A stretch of DNA of 47,423 bases from Hyphomicrobiales bacterium (GCA_026400435.1 JAPLOZ010000104.1:1-47423), one strand, 5' to 3'. Shown: positions 1 to 9,441, numbered from the stretch's first letter. The notes: a model not told the origin generated them from the letters alone. Numbers and translations: made by a program.

Positions 1-429
1 GATGCCGAGCGCCAGCAGCGTCTTCTCCGCGCCCCACGTGGAATCGTTGGTCGCCACTCCCATCCGGAAGCCCGCGCGGTGCAGGCTGGCGATCGCTTCC
101 CGGCTTCCCGGCAGCGGGATGGATTGCAGCGCGCCCTGTTCCGCCGTGAAGGTGTCGAAATAGCTGGTCATGTCCTTGCGGCGGCGGTCGTCGGCATCGG
201 GATACCAGAGCGCCACGATGTCGGCATTGGTGCCGGCGGCAAAGACCGAATCCGCGCGGAAGCCATGCGCAGAATAATCGTAGCCGGACTGCGCCATCAG
301 CGCGTCGGCGCGGCTGCGGTCGCCGTCCGCCGCATGCAGCGCCATCAGGTCGGCCAGCGCGTACCACGTCTTCTGGAAATCGACCAAAGTCCCGTCCTTG
401 TCGAACAGGATGCCCTTTATTTCAGCCAA
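1..429 (-). CDS. HAD-family hydrolase, phosphoglycolate phosphatase-like (3' end cut by window edge)
   Basis: Reading leftwards the protein begins LAEIKGILFDKDGTLVDF. The DKDGT box is HAD motif I: the first Asp is the nucleophile and the second the general acid. Further on, MGVATNDSTWG fits motif II. The sequence between them is an alpha-helical cap-like stretch, as in phosphoglycolate phosphatase and related small-molecule phosphatases. No ATG exists in this frame upstream. I place the start at TTG 427-429 because an AGGGAG sequence lies about 9 nt before it. It follows pgi on the same strand by 54 nt, so the two are probably co-transcribed. The C-terminal part, with the conserved Lys and final Asp motifs, lies outside the window. 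The substrate cannot be told. Confidence 0.8.
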   Translation of the reverse strand, partial: MAEIKGILFDKDGTLVDFQKTWYALADLMALHAADGDRSRADALMAQSGYDYSAHGFRADSVFAAGTNADIVALWYPDADDRRRKDMTSYFDTFTAEQGALQSIPLPGSREAIASLHRAGFRMGVATNDSTWGAEKTLLALGI

Positions 430-483
430 GACGGCGTGCTCCCTGAGTTGTTTCGGCTCGAGTGAGCGTCGAATCGCGCGATT

Positions 484-2118
484 TCAGCTCAAGCCGTGGA
501 TATGCCGCACGAGCCCTGCCGTCGAGGCATCGTGGGTCGCCGCGTCCTCGGTGCCCTCCACGACCGGCAGCAGTTCGGTCGCCAGCTCCTTGCCGAGCTC
601 GACGCCCCACTGGTCGAAGGAGTTGATGTCGAACATCGCGCCCTCCACGAACACGCGATGTTCGTAGAGCGCGATAAGTCGGCCAAGCGTCCTGGGGTCG
701 AGCGTCCGGTAGAGTATCGTCACGGACGGGCGGTTGCCGGTGAAGACCCGGTGCGGCGCGATTTTCTCCACCTGCTCAGGCTTCATGCCTTTTGCCAGCA
801 TCTGCTGTTTTGCCTCATCCAGCGTGCGGCCCTTCATCAGCGCGGCGGACTGCGCCAGCACGTTGGAAAGCAGCAGGTCGTGATGGTGCTTGAGGCCGGG
901 CTCGTGGCCGACGGCCGCCGCGAGGAACTCGATCGGGATCACGTCGGTGCCCTGGTGCAGCAACTGGAAGAACGCATGCTGCCCGTTGGTGCCGGGCTCG
1001 CCCCAGACCAGCGGGCCGGTCGGCGTTTTGGCCGTGTCGCCCTGCAAGGTGACGTGCTTGCCGTTCGATTCCATGTCGAGTTGCTGAAGATAGGCGGGAA
1101 AGCGCGACAGCCGCTGGTCATAGGGGATGACTGCGCGCGCCGGAAAGCCGCACACCACGCGGTGCCAGTAGCCCACCAGCCCCATCACCGCAGGCAGGTT
1201 CCTGAGCAGCGGCGTGGTGCGGAAATGTTCATCCATATCATGCGCGCCGGCAAGGAAATCGCGGAAGTTCTTCGCGCCCACCGCGATCATGATGGGCAGG
1301 CCGATGGCGCCCCAAAGCGAATAGCGTCCGCCCACCCAGTCCCAGAAGCCAAAGACGCGGTCCTTGGCGATGCCGAATTTCGCGACCAGATCGAGCGCCG
1401 TCGACACTGCGGCGAAATGATGCTGGACGGCGTCGTCGCCAAGCTTGGCGGTGATCCAGTTCTTCGCCGTCTGCGCATTGGTCATCGTCTCGACGGTGGT
1501 GAATGTCTTTGACGCGATGATGAACAGCGTCGTCTCCGGAGCAAGACCCTTCAGCGTGTCGTGCATGTGCGCGCCGTCTATGTTGGACACGTAGTGCGCG
1601 CGGGGGCCGTCATGCCAGGGCGCCAGCGCCAGGGTCGCCATGACCGGCCCGAGGTCGGAGCCGCCGATGCCGATGTTGACGACGTCGGTGATCTTCTTGC
1701 CGGTCGCGCCCCTGGTTTGGCCTGACCGGACCGCGTCGGAAAATTCAGCCATTGCCGCAAGAACCGCATGCACGTCCGGCACGACGTCGTGGCCGTCGAC
1801 CATAACATGCGCGCCCTTCGGCTGGCGCAGCGCGGTATGCAGGACGGCGCGATTCTCCGTGATGTTGATCCTGTCGCCGGCGAACATGGCGTCGCGGCGC
1901 TTCTCGACTCCTGCCGCACGCGCCGCGGCGGCGAGCAGATCCATCGTCGTTTCCGTGACCGCGCACTTGGACCAGTCGAGCAAGAGGTCGCCGTCGGCAA
2001 GCGAGAATTTGCCAAACCGTCCGGGATCGGCGGCGAAAGCCGACCTCATGTCCCGCGGCGTTTCGGCCAGGTGCGTCCTGAGTGCGTCGAGGCTGGTCTG
2101 GAACGAGCTGTCTGCCAC
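484..2118 (-). CDS. pgi: Glucose-6-phosphate isomerase
   Basis: This cytosolic enzyme interconverts glucose 6-phosphate and fructose 6-phosphate. The 544-residue protein has normal length and the family landmarks in order: GIGGSDLGP near residues 150-158, [10 protein letters not shown] for phosphate binding, [12 protein letters not shown] (first family signature), MESNGK with the base Glu, GTNGQHAF with the active-site His, and [11 protein letters not shown] with the catalytic Lys near the end. An ATG at 2151 is in frame, but I chose GTG at 2116-2118 because AGGAG lies 7 nt upstream and the product then starts VADSSFQ, as expected for the family. The gene is divergent from the MocR gene, with about 240 bp between them, and leads into the HAD phosphatase. 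Confidence 0.96.
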   Translation of the reverse strand: MADSSFQTSLDALRTHLAETPRDMRSAFAADPGRFGKFSLADGDLLLDWSKCAVTETTMDLLAAAARAAGVEKRRDAMFAGDRINITENRAVLHTALRQPKGAHVMVDGHDVVPDVHAVLAAMAEFSDAVRSGQTRGATGKKITDVVNIGIGGSDLGPVMATLALAPWHDGPRAHYVSNIDGAHMHDTLKGLAPETTLFIIASKTFTTVETMTNAQTAKNWITAKLGDDAVQHHFAAVSTALDLVAKFGIAKDRVFGFWDWVGGRYSLWGAIGLPIMIAVGAKNFRDFLAGAHDMDEHFRTTPLLRNLPAVMGLVGYWHRVVCGFPARAVIPYDQRLSRFPAYLQQLDMESNGKHVTLQGDTAKTPTGPLVWGEPGTNGQHAFFQLLHQGTDVIPIEFLAAAVGHEPGLKHHHDLLLSNVLAQSAALMKGRTLDEAKQQMLAKGMKPEQVEKIAPHRVFTGNRPSVTILYRTLDPRTLGRLIALYEHRVFVEGAMFDINSFDQWGVELGKELATELLPVVEGTEDAATHDASTAGLVRHIHGLS

Positions 2119-2263
2119 TTTGGAACTCCTGAAAATCCGGCGCGCCAACATAGCAGAGCTTTCGCACTTCGCGAGAGGCGGCAGCCACGCTTAGCCCATC
2201 GCGATGACAACGTTCTTACGGTTGCTGCTGGGCCATGACGCAATGCATCACTGGCACAAATCG

Positions 2264-2285
2264 CAATGATTAGAAAAATTCATTG
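2264..2285. promoter_or_regulatory. Inverted repeat in the pgi/mocR divergent region
   Basis: CAATGA (2264-2269) and TCATTG (2280-2285) form a perfect 6-bp inverted repeat around a 10-bp A/T-rich centre. It lies between the divergent pgi and MocR genes, just upstream of the TGGACCAG repeat. It could be a promoter element or a regulator site; nothing in the sequence identifies which protein binds it. Confidence 0.3.
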
Positions 2286-2296
2286 GCGCAAGCGTT

Positions 2297-2325
2297 TGGA
2301 CCAGGAATACAAGCCTCTGGTCCAG
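2297..2325. promoter_or_regulatory. Candidate autoregulatory operator of the MocR gene
   Basis: TGGACCAG (2297-2304) and CTGGTCCA (2317-2324) are perfect inverted copies separated by 12 bp, so their centres are about two helical turns apart. They lie 36-64 bp upstream of the MocR start codon. MocR/GabR-type dimers typically bind paired half-sites, often at their own promoter. The same core (GACCA/TGGTC, CTGGACCA) recurs ahead of the adjacent mttB-like gene at 3892-3903 and 3968-3975, which links the sites to this regulator. The assignment is inferred from position and recurrence only. Confidence 0.5.
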
Positions 2326-2360
2326 ACGTCGCGGAGGGGCGTCTGCTACGGGAGGATGCC

Positions 2361-3854
2361 ATGCCACAGCGCAACGATGCTGCCATCTGGTCGGGATTGT
2401 TCCGGATTTCTGCCGAATCCGGTCAGACCCTTCAGGCGCAGATTCGCCAGGCGATTGTCGCCGCCATCCTCGACCGCCAGATCGCGGCGTCAATGCCGCT
2501 GCCCTCATGCCGCATTCTTGCAGAGAAGCTCGGCGTCGCGCGCGGCACTGTTGTCCTCGCCTTCCAGCAGCTCGTCGACCAGGGTTTTCTCATCGCGCGC
2601 GAACGGCGCGGCCATTTCGTCAATCCCGAGGTGCTTGCCACGCCGGCAAAGCCGACCCGCAAGGCCAACGACAACGCCAACGAGATCGACTGGAAGGCGC
2701 GCCGTCAGATTGCCGCATCAGACATGCCGCCCCCGGCCAAGCATGGCAACTGGATCAAGTCGTCCTATCCCTTTGTCTATGGTCAGTTCGACCCTGCGCT
2801 TTTCCCGACCGCGGAGTGGCGCGAGTGCAACCGCATGGCGCTTGCGGTTCTCGAAATCCGCAACTGGGCGGCTGACATGGTCGACCGTGATGATCCGCTG
2901 CTGATCGAGCAGATCCAGGCCCGGCTCCTGCCGCGCCGCGGCATCTTTGCCAATCCAGACGAGATCATCGTCACGCTTGGTGCGCAGCATGCGCTCTATA
3001 TGTTGGCAACCCTCCTGATGACCAAGGGCTCCAAGGTCGCCATGGAGGACCCAGGCTATCCCGACGCCCGCTCGATCTTCAGGTTGGCCGGCGCCGATAT
3101 CCTGCCCACCCCGGTCGATGCCAACGGCATAGTCACCTCGTCGATAGCCAGCGACGCCGGCTTTGTGTTCGTGACGCCGAGCCACCATTGCCCGACCATG
3201 GTGCCGATGTCGGCTGAACGGCGGCAGGACCTGCTCGCACGCGCCAGCCGCGACAACCAGATCGTGATAGAGGACGGCTACGACAGCCAGTTGCTCGACG
3301 AAGCGCCGCAGCAGGCGCTGAAGAGCTTCGACCGGTCAGGCCGCGTCGTCTATGTCGGGTCCATGTCCAAGACGCTGGCGCCAGGCCTGCGCCTCGGCTA
3401 CATCGTGGCGTCCGCCGGGCTCATCTCGGAACTGCGGGCGCTGCGCCGCTTCATGCTGCGCCACCCGCCCGCCAACAACCAGCGCGCGGTTGCGCTGTTT
3501 CTGTCGCTTGGCCATCACGAGGCGCTGGTGCGCCGTCTCTCGTCGGCCTTCGAGGAGCGCCGCAGGCGGTTGGTGCAGGCGATATCGGCGTTTTTGCCCG
3601 AGTGGAGCCCCACCGATTCCGCCGGCGGCACGTCGCTCTGGCTGGAAGGCCCGCGCGGCACGGACGCCCGCGAGCTTGCCGCCGCCGCCGCCACGCGAAG
3701 CGTCATCATCGAACCTGGCGACCGCTTCTTCGACCGCACCGACAAGCCGACACGCTTCCTGAGGCTGGGCATCTCCTCGATAGCCCTGCAGCACATAGAG
3801 CCCGGCATCCGGGAACTGGCGACGGCAGCCGGCCGTCGGCCTGCCGCGGCCTGA
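2361..3854 (+). CDS. MocR/PdxR-type transcriptional regulator (GntR DNA-binding domain fused to a class I aminotransferase-like domain)
   Basis: The 497-residue protein has a winged-helix GntR domain at about residues 12-80 (AEKLGVARGTVVLAFQQLV is the recognition region). A fold-type I aminotransferase domain follows from about residue 130. The PLP-binding lysine is recognisable in YVGSMSKTLAPGLRLGY. In this family the aminotransferase domain senses PLP or an amino compound rather than catalysing turnover. The open frame extends back to 2283, but GGGAGG lies 5 nt before ATG 2361 and the product then starts just before the GntR domain, so I use 2361. It is followed at 173 bp by an mttB-type gene on the same strand; shared inverted repeats make that gene the likely target. 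The effector is unknown. Confidence 0.9.
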   Translation: MPQRNDAAIWSGLFRISAESGQTLQAQIRQAIVAAILDRQIAASMPLPSCRILAEKLGVARGTVVLAFQQLVDQGFLIARERRGHFVNPEVLATPAKPTRKANDNANEIDWKARRQIAASDMPPPAKHGNWIKSSYPFVYGQFDPALFPTAEWRECNRMALAVLEIRNWAADMVDRDDPLLIEQIQARLLPRRGIFANPDEIIVTLGAQHALYMLATLLMTKGSKVAMEDPGYPDARSIFRLAGADILPTPVDANGIVTSSIASDAGFVFVTPSHHCPTMVPMSAERRQDLLARASRDNQIVIEDGYDSQLLDEAPQQALKSFDRSGRVVYVGSMSKTLAPGLRLGYIVASAGLISELRALRRFMLRHPPANNQRAVALFLSLGHHEALVRRLSSAFEERRRRLVQAISAFLPEWSPTDSAGGTSLWLEGPRGTDARELAAAAATRSVIIEPGDRFFDRTDKPTRFLRLGISSIALQHIEPGIRELATAAGRRPAAA

Positions 3855-3891
3855 CGCGCCTCGGGGCCGTTTGCGCCCTTCTGGTACAGCC

Positions 3892-3975
3892 GACCAAATG
3901 GTCTGGCCCTACGTCTAGGTCCAGCCCATTGCGTAGTCCCTGACAAAGCGGGATCATAGGCGCGGCTCTGGACCA
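3892..3975. promoter_or_regulatory. Candidate MocR operator region ahead of the mttB-like gene
   Basis: The 173-bp gap between the MocR and mttB-like genes holds GACCA-AA-TGGTC (3892-3903, perfect 5-bp arms), GGTCCAG (3918-3924) and CTGGACCA (3968-3975). The CTGGACCA block matches the core of the repeat upstream of the MocR gene itself. Several copies spread over about 80 bp in front of the next gene suggest activator or repressor binding there. Inference from repeated motifs; no footprint is implied. Confidence 0.45.
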
Positions 3976-4027
3976 ACCGGAGCGCGCTGGGCCAAATGGC
4001 CTTGGGCTTGGACATGGGGAAATCGGC

Positions 4028-5629
4028 ATGTCGGTCGCATTGGAAATGAAGGACGGCTCCCAGGACACTGCCACCGATCGCGCTTCGCGACGATCCGGCG
4101 GTCGCGAGGCGCGGCGCGCCATGCGGGCTGCCCCGCTTGCCGACGACGTGCGGCCGATCAGGCCCGGCCTTGAGGGGGGCCGCTACAAGCCGCTGATGGA
4201 GCAGGATCTCGGCCGCATCAACGAGGCCGTGCTGACGCTGCTTGAAACGGTCGGTTTCGCCAACGCCATACCCTCCTGCATCGAGGCGCTGACGCGGGTA
4301 GGCGCCACGCACAGTCCCGATGGCCGCATCCGCTTCCCCCGCGCGTTGGTGCTGGATACCATCAAGAACGCCGCGCGCAATTTCACGCTGCACGGCCAGG
4401 ATCCCAGGCACGACATGGTGATCCAGGGCAAGCGCGTGCACTATGGCACTGCCGGCGCGGCCGTACATCTTGTCGACGTGGAGAAGCGCGAATACCGCGA
4501 ATCGCTGCTCCAGGATATTTATGACGCGGCCCGCATCGTCGACGGGCTCGACAACATTCACTTCTTCCAGCGGCCCATGGTGCCGCGCGACATTCCCGAT
4601 CCCCTCGATATGGATTTCAACACGCTCTATGCCTGCGTGATGGGAACCTCCAAGCATGTCGGCACGTCGTTCACCGTGCGCGAGAACGTCGCTCCGGCGC
4701 TTGAGATGCTCTACGCGATCGCCGGCGGCGAGGAGAACTTCCGCGCGCGGCCGTTCGTCTCCAATTCCAACTGTTTCGTCGTCCCGCCGATGAAATTCGC
4801 GGAAGACGCGTGCGGCGTGCTCGAAGCCTGCGTTGACGGTGGCATTCCGATCCTGCTGCTCTCCGCCGGTCAGGCCGGCGCGACCGCGCCCGCCGCCATT
4901 GCCGGCGCCGTTGTGCAGGCGGTTGCCGAGGTTCTGGCGGGTCTGGTTTATGTCAACGCGCTGAAGCCCGGCCATCCTGCGATCTTCGGCACGTGGCCCT
5001 TCGTCTCCGACCTGCGCACTGGCGCAATGTCCGGGGGCTCGGCAGAACAGGCGCTTCTCACCGCCGCCTGTGCGCAGATGGCGCAGTTCTACGATCTGCC
5101 GGGCGGCTCGGCTGCTGGCATGGCTGACTCCAAGCTGCCCGATATCCAGTCCGGATACGAGAAGGGCATCACCAACGTCATGGCCGGCCTCGCCGGCCTC
5201 AATCTGGTCTATGAATCGGCCGGCATGCATGCGTCGCTGCTCGGCTTCTGTCTCGAGAGCCTGATCATCGACAATGACATGCTCGGCCATTGCCAGCGCT
5301 GCGTGCGCGGCATCGAGGTCACCGACGCGGCGCTTTCAATCGACACCATCGCGGAGGTCTGCCTCAACGGTCCGGGCCACTACCTCGGCAACGAACAGAC
5401 CCTGCGGCTGATGCAGACGGAATATTTCTACCCTGCCGTCGGCGACCGCTTCTCGCCGAAGGAGTGGAACGAGAAGGGCAGGCCCGACATTCTGTCGCGC
5501 GCAATCGCCGAGAAGAAACGTATCCTGGCCGACCGCTTTCCGCGCCACGTGGCCAAGTCAATTGACGACCGCCTGCGCGTCCGCTTCGGGGAAATGGTCA
5601 AGCTGCCGCGCAGCGGCATGGGATACTGA
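4028..5629 (+). CDS. Trimethylamine methyltransferase (MttB) superfamily protein, non-pyrrolysine type
   Basis: This 533-residue protein belongs to the MttB superfamily: corrinoid-protein-dependent methyltransferases that demethylate quaternary or tertiary amines. Recognisable stretches include RFPRALVLDTIKNAARNF, HYGTAGAAVHLVD, FSNTLYA-like DFNTLYACVMG and a long Gly/Ala-rich barrel half ending near LPRSGMGY. There is no internal TAG codon, so it is a member without pyrrolysine, like MtgB (glycine betaine:corrinoid methyltransferase) and its relatives, and unlike archaeal MttB. The first 45 residues are a basic low-complexity tail. ATG 4028 is preceded by GGGGAAA at 8 nt. No corrinoid protein or methylcobamide:THF methyltransferase is encoded beside it, so its partner must lie elsewhere. 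The MocR gene upstream is the likely regulator. The substrate is not known. Confidence 0.85.
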   Translation: MSVALEMKDGSQDTATDRASRRSGGREARRAMRAAPLADDVRPIRPGLEGGRYKPLMEQDLGRINEAVLTLLETVGFANAIPSCIEALTRVGATHSPDGRIRFPRALVLDTIKNAARNFTLHGQDPRHDMVIQGKRVHYGTAGAAVHLVDVEKREYRESLLQDIYDAARIVDGLDNIHFFQRPMVPRDIPDPLDMDFNTLYACVMGTSKHVGTSFTVRENVAPALEMLYAIAGGEENFRARPFVSNSNCFVVPPMKFAEDACGVLEACVDGGIPILLLSAGQAGATAPAAIAGAVVQAVAEVLAGLVYVNALKPGHPAIFGTWPFVSDLRTGAMSGGSAEQALLTAACAQMAQFYDLPGGSAAGMADSKLPDIQSGYEKGITNVMAGLAGLNLVYESAGMHASLLGFCLESLIIDNDMLGHCQRCVRGIEVTDAALSIDTIAEVCLNGPGHYLGNEQTLRLMQTEYFYPAVGDRFSPKEWNEKGRPDILSRAIAEKKRILADRFPRHVAKSIDDRLRVRFGEMVKLPRSGMGY

Positions 5630-5631
5630 GG

Positions 5632-6036
5632 TCAGCCCGGGTCGGCGCTGAGGCCGAAACGGTCGATCACGTCCGCGTTCATCAGCTTGGCGTGCAGGGC
5701 CAGCAGGATCATCTGGGCATCCAGGCTGTCAGGCGCGTCCAAGGCGCTCTCGATCCGGCGCTCAGCCGCCTCTTTCGGGTCGCGGCCATTCGCCTGCTTG
5801 AATGTTTGCGGCCCGGCGACGCAATAGGCGAGCAGCCCGGCCACAGCCGGATAGGCGGAAGCCGGCGGCTGGTCGGGCCAGTGATCCTTCATCAGATTGA
5901 CGATGGTGAGTTTCACGCCTTCCGGAACAAGCGCCGGATGCAGGTCCGCCTGGCGCAGCGCCGCATCCAGCTGCCGCAGATCGCCCGAGCGGCCCAACAG
6001 ACCGAGAAATCCAGGTGAGGAACGGCGCGCGGCCAA
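5632..6036 (-). CDS. Conserved hypothetical acidic helical protein
   Basis: I do not recognise a named family. The 134-residue product is predicted mostly helical and has an ordered-looking core (LDAALRQADLHPALVPEGVK, LLAYCVAGPQTFKQANG, ERRIESALDAPDSLDAQMIL). The reading frame is open back to an ATG at 6252, but that extension lies inside the dehydratase gene and is Arg/Ser/Pro-rich shadow sequence. I therefore choose TTG 6034-6036, with GGAG 7 nt upstream. It sits downstream of the dehydratase gene on the same strand and converges with the mttB-like gene, leaving a 2-bp gap. No catalytic motif, signal peptide or membrane segment is visible. A rhizobial conserved protein of unknown role is the safest call. 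Confidence 0.6.
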   Translation of the reverse strand: MAARRSSPGFLGLLGRSGDLRQLDAALRQADLHPALVPEGVKLTIVNLMKDHWPDQPPASAYPAVAGLLAYCVAGPQTFKQANGRDPKEAAERRIESALDAPDSLDAQMILLALHAKLMNADVIDRFGLSADPG

Positions 6037-6134
6037 CGGACTGCTCCGGCTTCTGATATGTGGCGGCCGACTGGCGCGACTCGGCCGGCTGAAAGTCAGC
6101 CGGCCACGCAAGACATCATTTCCGCCCGCGACGG

Positions 6135-7937
6135 CTAGTGATTGTCGCGCGGGACGCCGCTTGTCTGCGCGACGTGCTGGTATTTCACCGCCGGCTTCAG
6201 CACCATCCCCTGATCGAACTGGTCGACCATGCCGCGCTGTATCTCCTGCCACGGCGTCTGGTGCTTCGGATATTGATAGCCACCATTTTTCTCCAGAGCG
6301 GCGCGACGCGCAGCAAGTTCCTCATTTGAGAGCAAGAGGTTCGCACTACCCTTCCTGAGGTCGATGCGGATGCGGTCGCCGTTTCTCACCAGCGCCAGTC
6401 CGCCGCCGATTGCAGCCTCGGGCGACGCATTGAGGATAGATGGCGAGCCCGATGTGCCCGACTGCCGGCCGTCGCCGACGCAGGGGAGCGCATGGATGCC
6501 CTTCTTGATCAGGTAGGCCGGCGGCTGCATGTTCACAACCTCCGCACCGCCCGGATAACCCACCGGGCCAGCGCCGCGCATGATCAGGATTGTATGCTCG
6601 TCGATGCCCTCCGCGGGATCGTCGATGCGGGCATGGTAGTCTTCCGGCCCGTCGAACACGGCGGCCTTGCCTTCGAAGGCCTCCAGGTCTTTCGGGTTGG
6701 ACAGGTAGCGATCGCGGAACTCGGTCGAGATGCCGCTTGTCTTCATGATCGCGCTGTCGAACAGATTGCCCTTCAGGTTGATGAAGCCAGCATCGGCCTT
6801 GATCGGGTTCGATGTTGGGCGAATGACCTCGGGGTCCTCGTTCGTGGTGTTCGCGCAATTCTGGCCCCTCGTCTTGCCGTTCACGGTAAGCGCGTTGGGG
6901 TGCGGCAAAAGGTTAGCCTTCATCAGCTCAGCGACCACCGCGGGAACGCCGCCGGCGTGGTGATAGTCCTCGCCCAGATATTCCCCGACGGGCTGCAGAT
7001 TGACGATCATCGGGATGTGGTGCCCGACAGACTGCCAGTCGTCATTGTCAAGCTTGACACCGAGATGCCGGGCAATTGCGTTGAGATGTATCGGCGCGTT
7101 GGTCGAGCCGCCGATCGCCGAGTTGACGACCACTGCGTTCTCGAAAGCCTCGCGGGTCATGATGTCCGAAGGCTTCAGATCTTCATGCACCATGTCGACG
7201 ATACGCTTGCCCGTTGCGTAGGCGATCTGGCCTCGCTCGCGGTAAGGAGCAGGGATTGCCGCCGATCCGGGAAGCTGCATGCCGAGCGCTTCGGCCAGCG
7301 AGTTCATGGTCGTCGCGGTGCCCATCGTGTTGCAATAGCCGACGGATGGCGCTGACGAAGCAACGATGTCGATGAACTCGTCGTAGCCGATCTCGCCTGC
7401 CGACAGCCGCTGGCGTGATTCCCAGACGATTGCCCCGGAGCCCGTGCGCTTGCCCTTGTGCCAGCCGTTCAGCATCGGACCGACCGACAGCGCTATGGCG
7501 GGAATGTTGACAGTGGCCGCCGCCATCAGGAGCGCCGGCGTCGTCTTGTCGCAGCCGATGGTGAGTACGACGCCGTCTAGCGGATAGCCGTAGAGAACCT
7601 CCACCAGCGACAGGTATGCCAGGTTGCGGTCAAGTGCGGCGGTCGGTCGCTTGCCGGTCTCCTGGATCGGGTGGCATGGGAATTCGAACGGCACGCCGCC
7701 GGCCGCCTCGATCCCGGCACGTACGCGCTTGGCGAGTTCCAGATGGTGGCGGTTGCAGGGCGACAGGTCGGAGCCGGTCTGTGCGATGCCGATCAAGGGC
7801 TTGCCGGACTGAAGCTCCTCGCGGGTCAGGCCGTAGTTCAGGTAGCGCTCCAGATAGAGCGCAGTCATGCCGGGATTGTCAGGGTTGTTGAACCATTCCT
7901 GAGAGCGGAATTTTTTCTTGGTCTGCGGGCCTGACAT
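6135..7937 (-). CDS. IlvD/Edd-family sugar-acid dehydratase (L-arabinonate/D-xylonate dehydratase type)
   Basis: The enzyme dehydrates a sugar acid to a 2-keto-3-deoxy acid using a [2Fe-2S] cluster and Mg2+. The three cluster cysteines sit in [10 protein letters not shown] (Cys61), [11 protein letters not shown] (Cys129) and [14 protein letters not shown] (Cys202). The spacing matches the structurally characterised Rhizobium L-arabinonate dehydratase (Cys59, 127, 200, from memory). The C-terminal [19 protein letters not shown] replaces the usual GRFSGG motif, as in sugar-acid members rather than valine/isoleucine IlvD. The 600-residue length also fits the sugar-acid branch. The frame extends to 8345, but ATG 7935-7937 has GGAG 7 nt upstream and gives the family N-terminus. 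The exact substrate is not determinable; a pentonate is most likely. Confidence 0.88.
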   Translation of the reverse strand: MSGPQTKKKFRSQEWFNNPDNPGMTALYLERYLNYGLTREELQSGKPLIGIAQTGSDLSPCNRHHLELAKRVRAGIEAAGGVPFEFPCHPIQETGKRPTAALDRNLAYLSLVEVLYGYPLDGVVLTIGCDKTTPALLMAAATVNIPAIALSVGPMLNGWHKGKRTGSGAIVWESRQRLSAGEIGYDEFIDIVASSAPSVGYCNTMGTATTMNSLAEALGMQLPGSAAIPAPYRERGQIAYATGKRIVDMVHEDLKPSDIMTREAFENAVVVNSAIGGSTNAPIHLNAIARHLGVKLDNDDWQSVGHHIPMIVNLQPVGEYLGEDYHHAGGVPAVVAELMKANLLPHPNALTVNGKTRGQNCANTTNEDPEVIRPTSNPIKADAGFINLKGNLFDSAIMKTSGISTEFRDRYLSNPKDLEAFEGKAAVFDGPEDYHARIDDPAEGIDEHTILIMRGAGPVGYPGGAEVVNMQPPAYLIKKGIHALPCVGDGRQSGTSGSPSILNASPEAAIGGGLALVRNGDRIRIDLRKGSANLLLSNEELAARRAALEKNGGYQYPKHQTPWQEIQRGMVDQFDQGMVLKPAVKYQHVAQTSGVPRDNH

Positions 7938-8090
7938 GGAAATCTCCGGAAATGCGGTCGAGCATCGATATGCCAACGCCGTAATACCGGCAAGGGCTTT
8001 TGTCAGACAAATAGCGGTCCAATGAACTGCTGGATCGCGTTCAGGCGGGTTGTGAGTTTTTTCGGCATCCGCAAAAAATCCGGACACCGT

Positions 8091-8105
8091 CGAACCAACG
8101 GTTCG
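8091..8105 (-). terminator. Small hairpin just after the mrp stop, possible weak terminator
   Basis: CGAACC-AAC-GGTTCG is a perfect 6-bp inverted repeat 4 bp beyond the mrp stop codon. Read on the minus strand it is followed 12 nt later by a run of six T. The gap between stem and T-run is longer than in a canonical intrinsic terminator, so this is tentative. Confidence 0.25.
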
Positions 8106-8109
8106 GCAG

Positions 8110-9318
8110 TCATTCGAAGACGATTGCCGGCGCCGAGCCTTCCGATTTTGCCCGTTCCTCGCCGACCCGCTGCCAGACCTTGGCTGCGATATCCCGGTAG
8201 ATTTGCGCTTCCGGTCCGTCGGGTTTGGAGACCACGACCGGCTCGCCCGAATCGGATGTCTCGCGAATCTCCATCTGAAGTGGCACTTCCCCGAGGAAGG
8301 TGACGCCAAGCCGTTCCGCTTCGCGCCTGGCGCCGCCGTGGCCAAAGATGTCGTAGCGCTTGCCGGTATCCGGCGCGATGAAATAGCTCATGTTCTCGAC
8401 GATGCCGAGAAGCGGCACATCCACCTTGCGGAACATGTTCAGCCCCTTGCGGGCATCGATCAGGGCCAGATCCTGCGGTGTCGAAACGATCACCGCGCCG
8501 GCCAGCGGCACCTGCTGGGCCATGGTCAACTGCGCGTCGCCGGTGCCGGGCGGCATGTCGACGACCAGCACGTCGAGTTCGCCCCACTCCACCTCGCGCA
8601 GCATCTGCGCCAACGCCGACATGACCATCGGGCCGCGCCAGATCATCGGCGTCTCCTCCTCGACGAGGAAACCGATCGACATGACCTTGAGACCGTAGTT
8701 CTCCATCGGCCGCATCACCTTGCCGTCGACGGTCTGCGGCTTGCCCCGGATGTTGAGCAGCCTCGGCATCGAGGGACCGTAGACGTCTGCGTCGAGTATG
8801 CCGACCTTGAGACCGTTGGCTGCGAGCCCGAGCGCGATGTTGACGGCGGTCGTCGATTTGCCAACGCCGCCCTTGCCGGAAGCCACCGCGATGATGGAGG
8901 CGATGCCAGGCACGCCGCGCCTGCCCGACGTCCGCGATGCCGGCGCGTGCGTGGCATGGGCTGGCACTGACGGTCTGGCCGGCGCCGGCGGACCGGGAGC
9001 GGGCGGAGCGGCAGGGGTAGGCCGCGGGCGGACGGGAGCTTCCATGCCGCCGCCTTTCTTCTCCGCCGTGAGAGCCACCATCGCACCGGCAACGCCTGGC
9101 ATGGTCTTGACGACGCGCTCGGCTGCTGCCCGCAGCGGTTCCATTTCATTGGCGCGCTCGGCCGGCACGGTGATCGAGAAGAACACCTTGCGATCGGCGA
9201 TGAAGATGTCCGACACCAGCCCGAGGTCGACGATGTTTCCGGAAAAATCCGGACCGTTGACCGTCTTGAGGCGGTCGATGACGGCTTCCTTGGTGACGTT
9301 TTCCCCGGCGACGGGCAT
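8110..9318 (-). CDS. mrp: Mrp/NBP35-family P-loop ATPase, iron-sulfur cluster carrier (ApbC)
   Basis: This cytosolic carrier protein helps deliver Fe-S clusters to target enzymes. It has an N-terminal MIP18-like (DUF59) domain at about residues 1-90, a Pro/Ala-rich linker, and a MinD-like P-loop domain starting at [20 protein letters not shown] (deviant Walker A). [14 protein letters not shown] and the [15 protein letters not shown] tail follow. The usual C-terminal CxxC that binds the bridging cluster is absent: [18 protein letters not shown] has no cysteines. Loss of this motif is, from memory, common among alphaproteobacterial Mrp proteins. The frame is open to 9489, but ATG 9316-9318 starts the DUF59 domain cleanly. 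The gene is divergent from the LysR gene by 123 bp. Confidence 0.92.
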   Translation of the reverse strand: MPVAGENVTKEAVIDRLKTVNGPDFSGNIVDLGLVSDIFIADRKVFFSITVPAERANEMEPLRAAAERVVKTMPGVAGAMVALTAEKKGGGMEAPVRPRPTPAAPPAPGPPAPARPSVPAHATHAPASRTSGRRGVPGIASIIAVASGKGGVGKSTTAVNIALGLAANGLKVGILDADVYGPSMPRLLNIRGKPQTVDGKVMRPMENYGLKVMSIGFLVEEETPMIWRGPMVMSALAQMLREVEWGELDVLVVDMPPGTGDAQLTMAQQVPLAGAVIVSTPQDLALIDARKGLNMFRKVDVPLLGIVENMSYFIAPDTGKRYDIFGHGGARREAERLGVTFLGEVPLQMEIRETSDSGEPVVVSKPDGPEAQIYRDIAAKVWQRVGEERAKSEGSAPAIVFE

Positions 9319-9441
9319 GGCGGCAGCTTCCGTTTTCGTTTGCTGGTTCAGATAGTCGCTTTCGCGCGGAACACCAAGCACGCTTGCGTCCGTGACATGA
9401 CCTCCGTTGACGTGATCGCAACGGACGGCGAGAGTCCACCC

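Noticed and set aside
2230-2285. TGGCAC...GC as a sigma-54 promoter before the MocR gene
   Set aside because: The GG-to-GC distance is 8 rather than 10 bp.
3515-5290. 591-codon minus-strand open frame across the MocR and mttB-like genes
   Set aside because: It is the antisense shadow of two well-supported genes; His/Arg/Gly-rich, no domain, no ribosome-binding site.
4028-5629. Pyrrolysine-containing MttB
   Set aside because: No in-frame amber codon; the protein reads straight through at normal length.
6135-7937. Dihydroxyacid dehydratase IlvD of valine/isoleucine synthesis
   Set aside because: The C-terminal motif and the spacing of the three cysteines fit the sugar-acid branch better, and no branched-chain genes are nearby.
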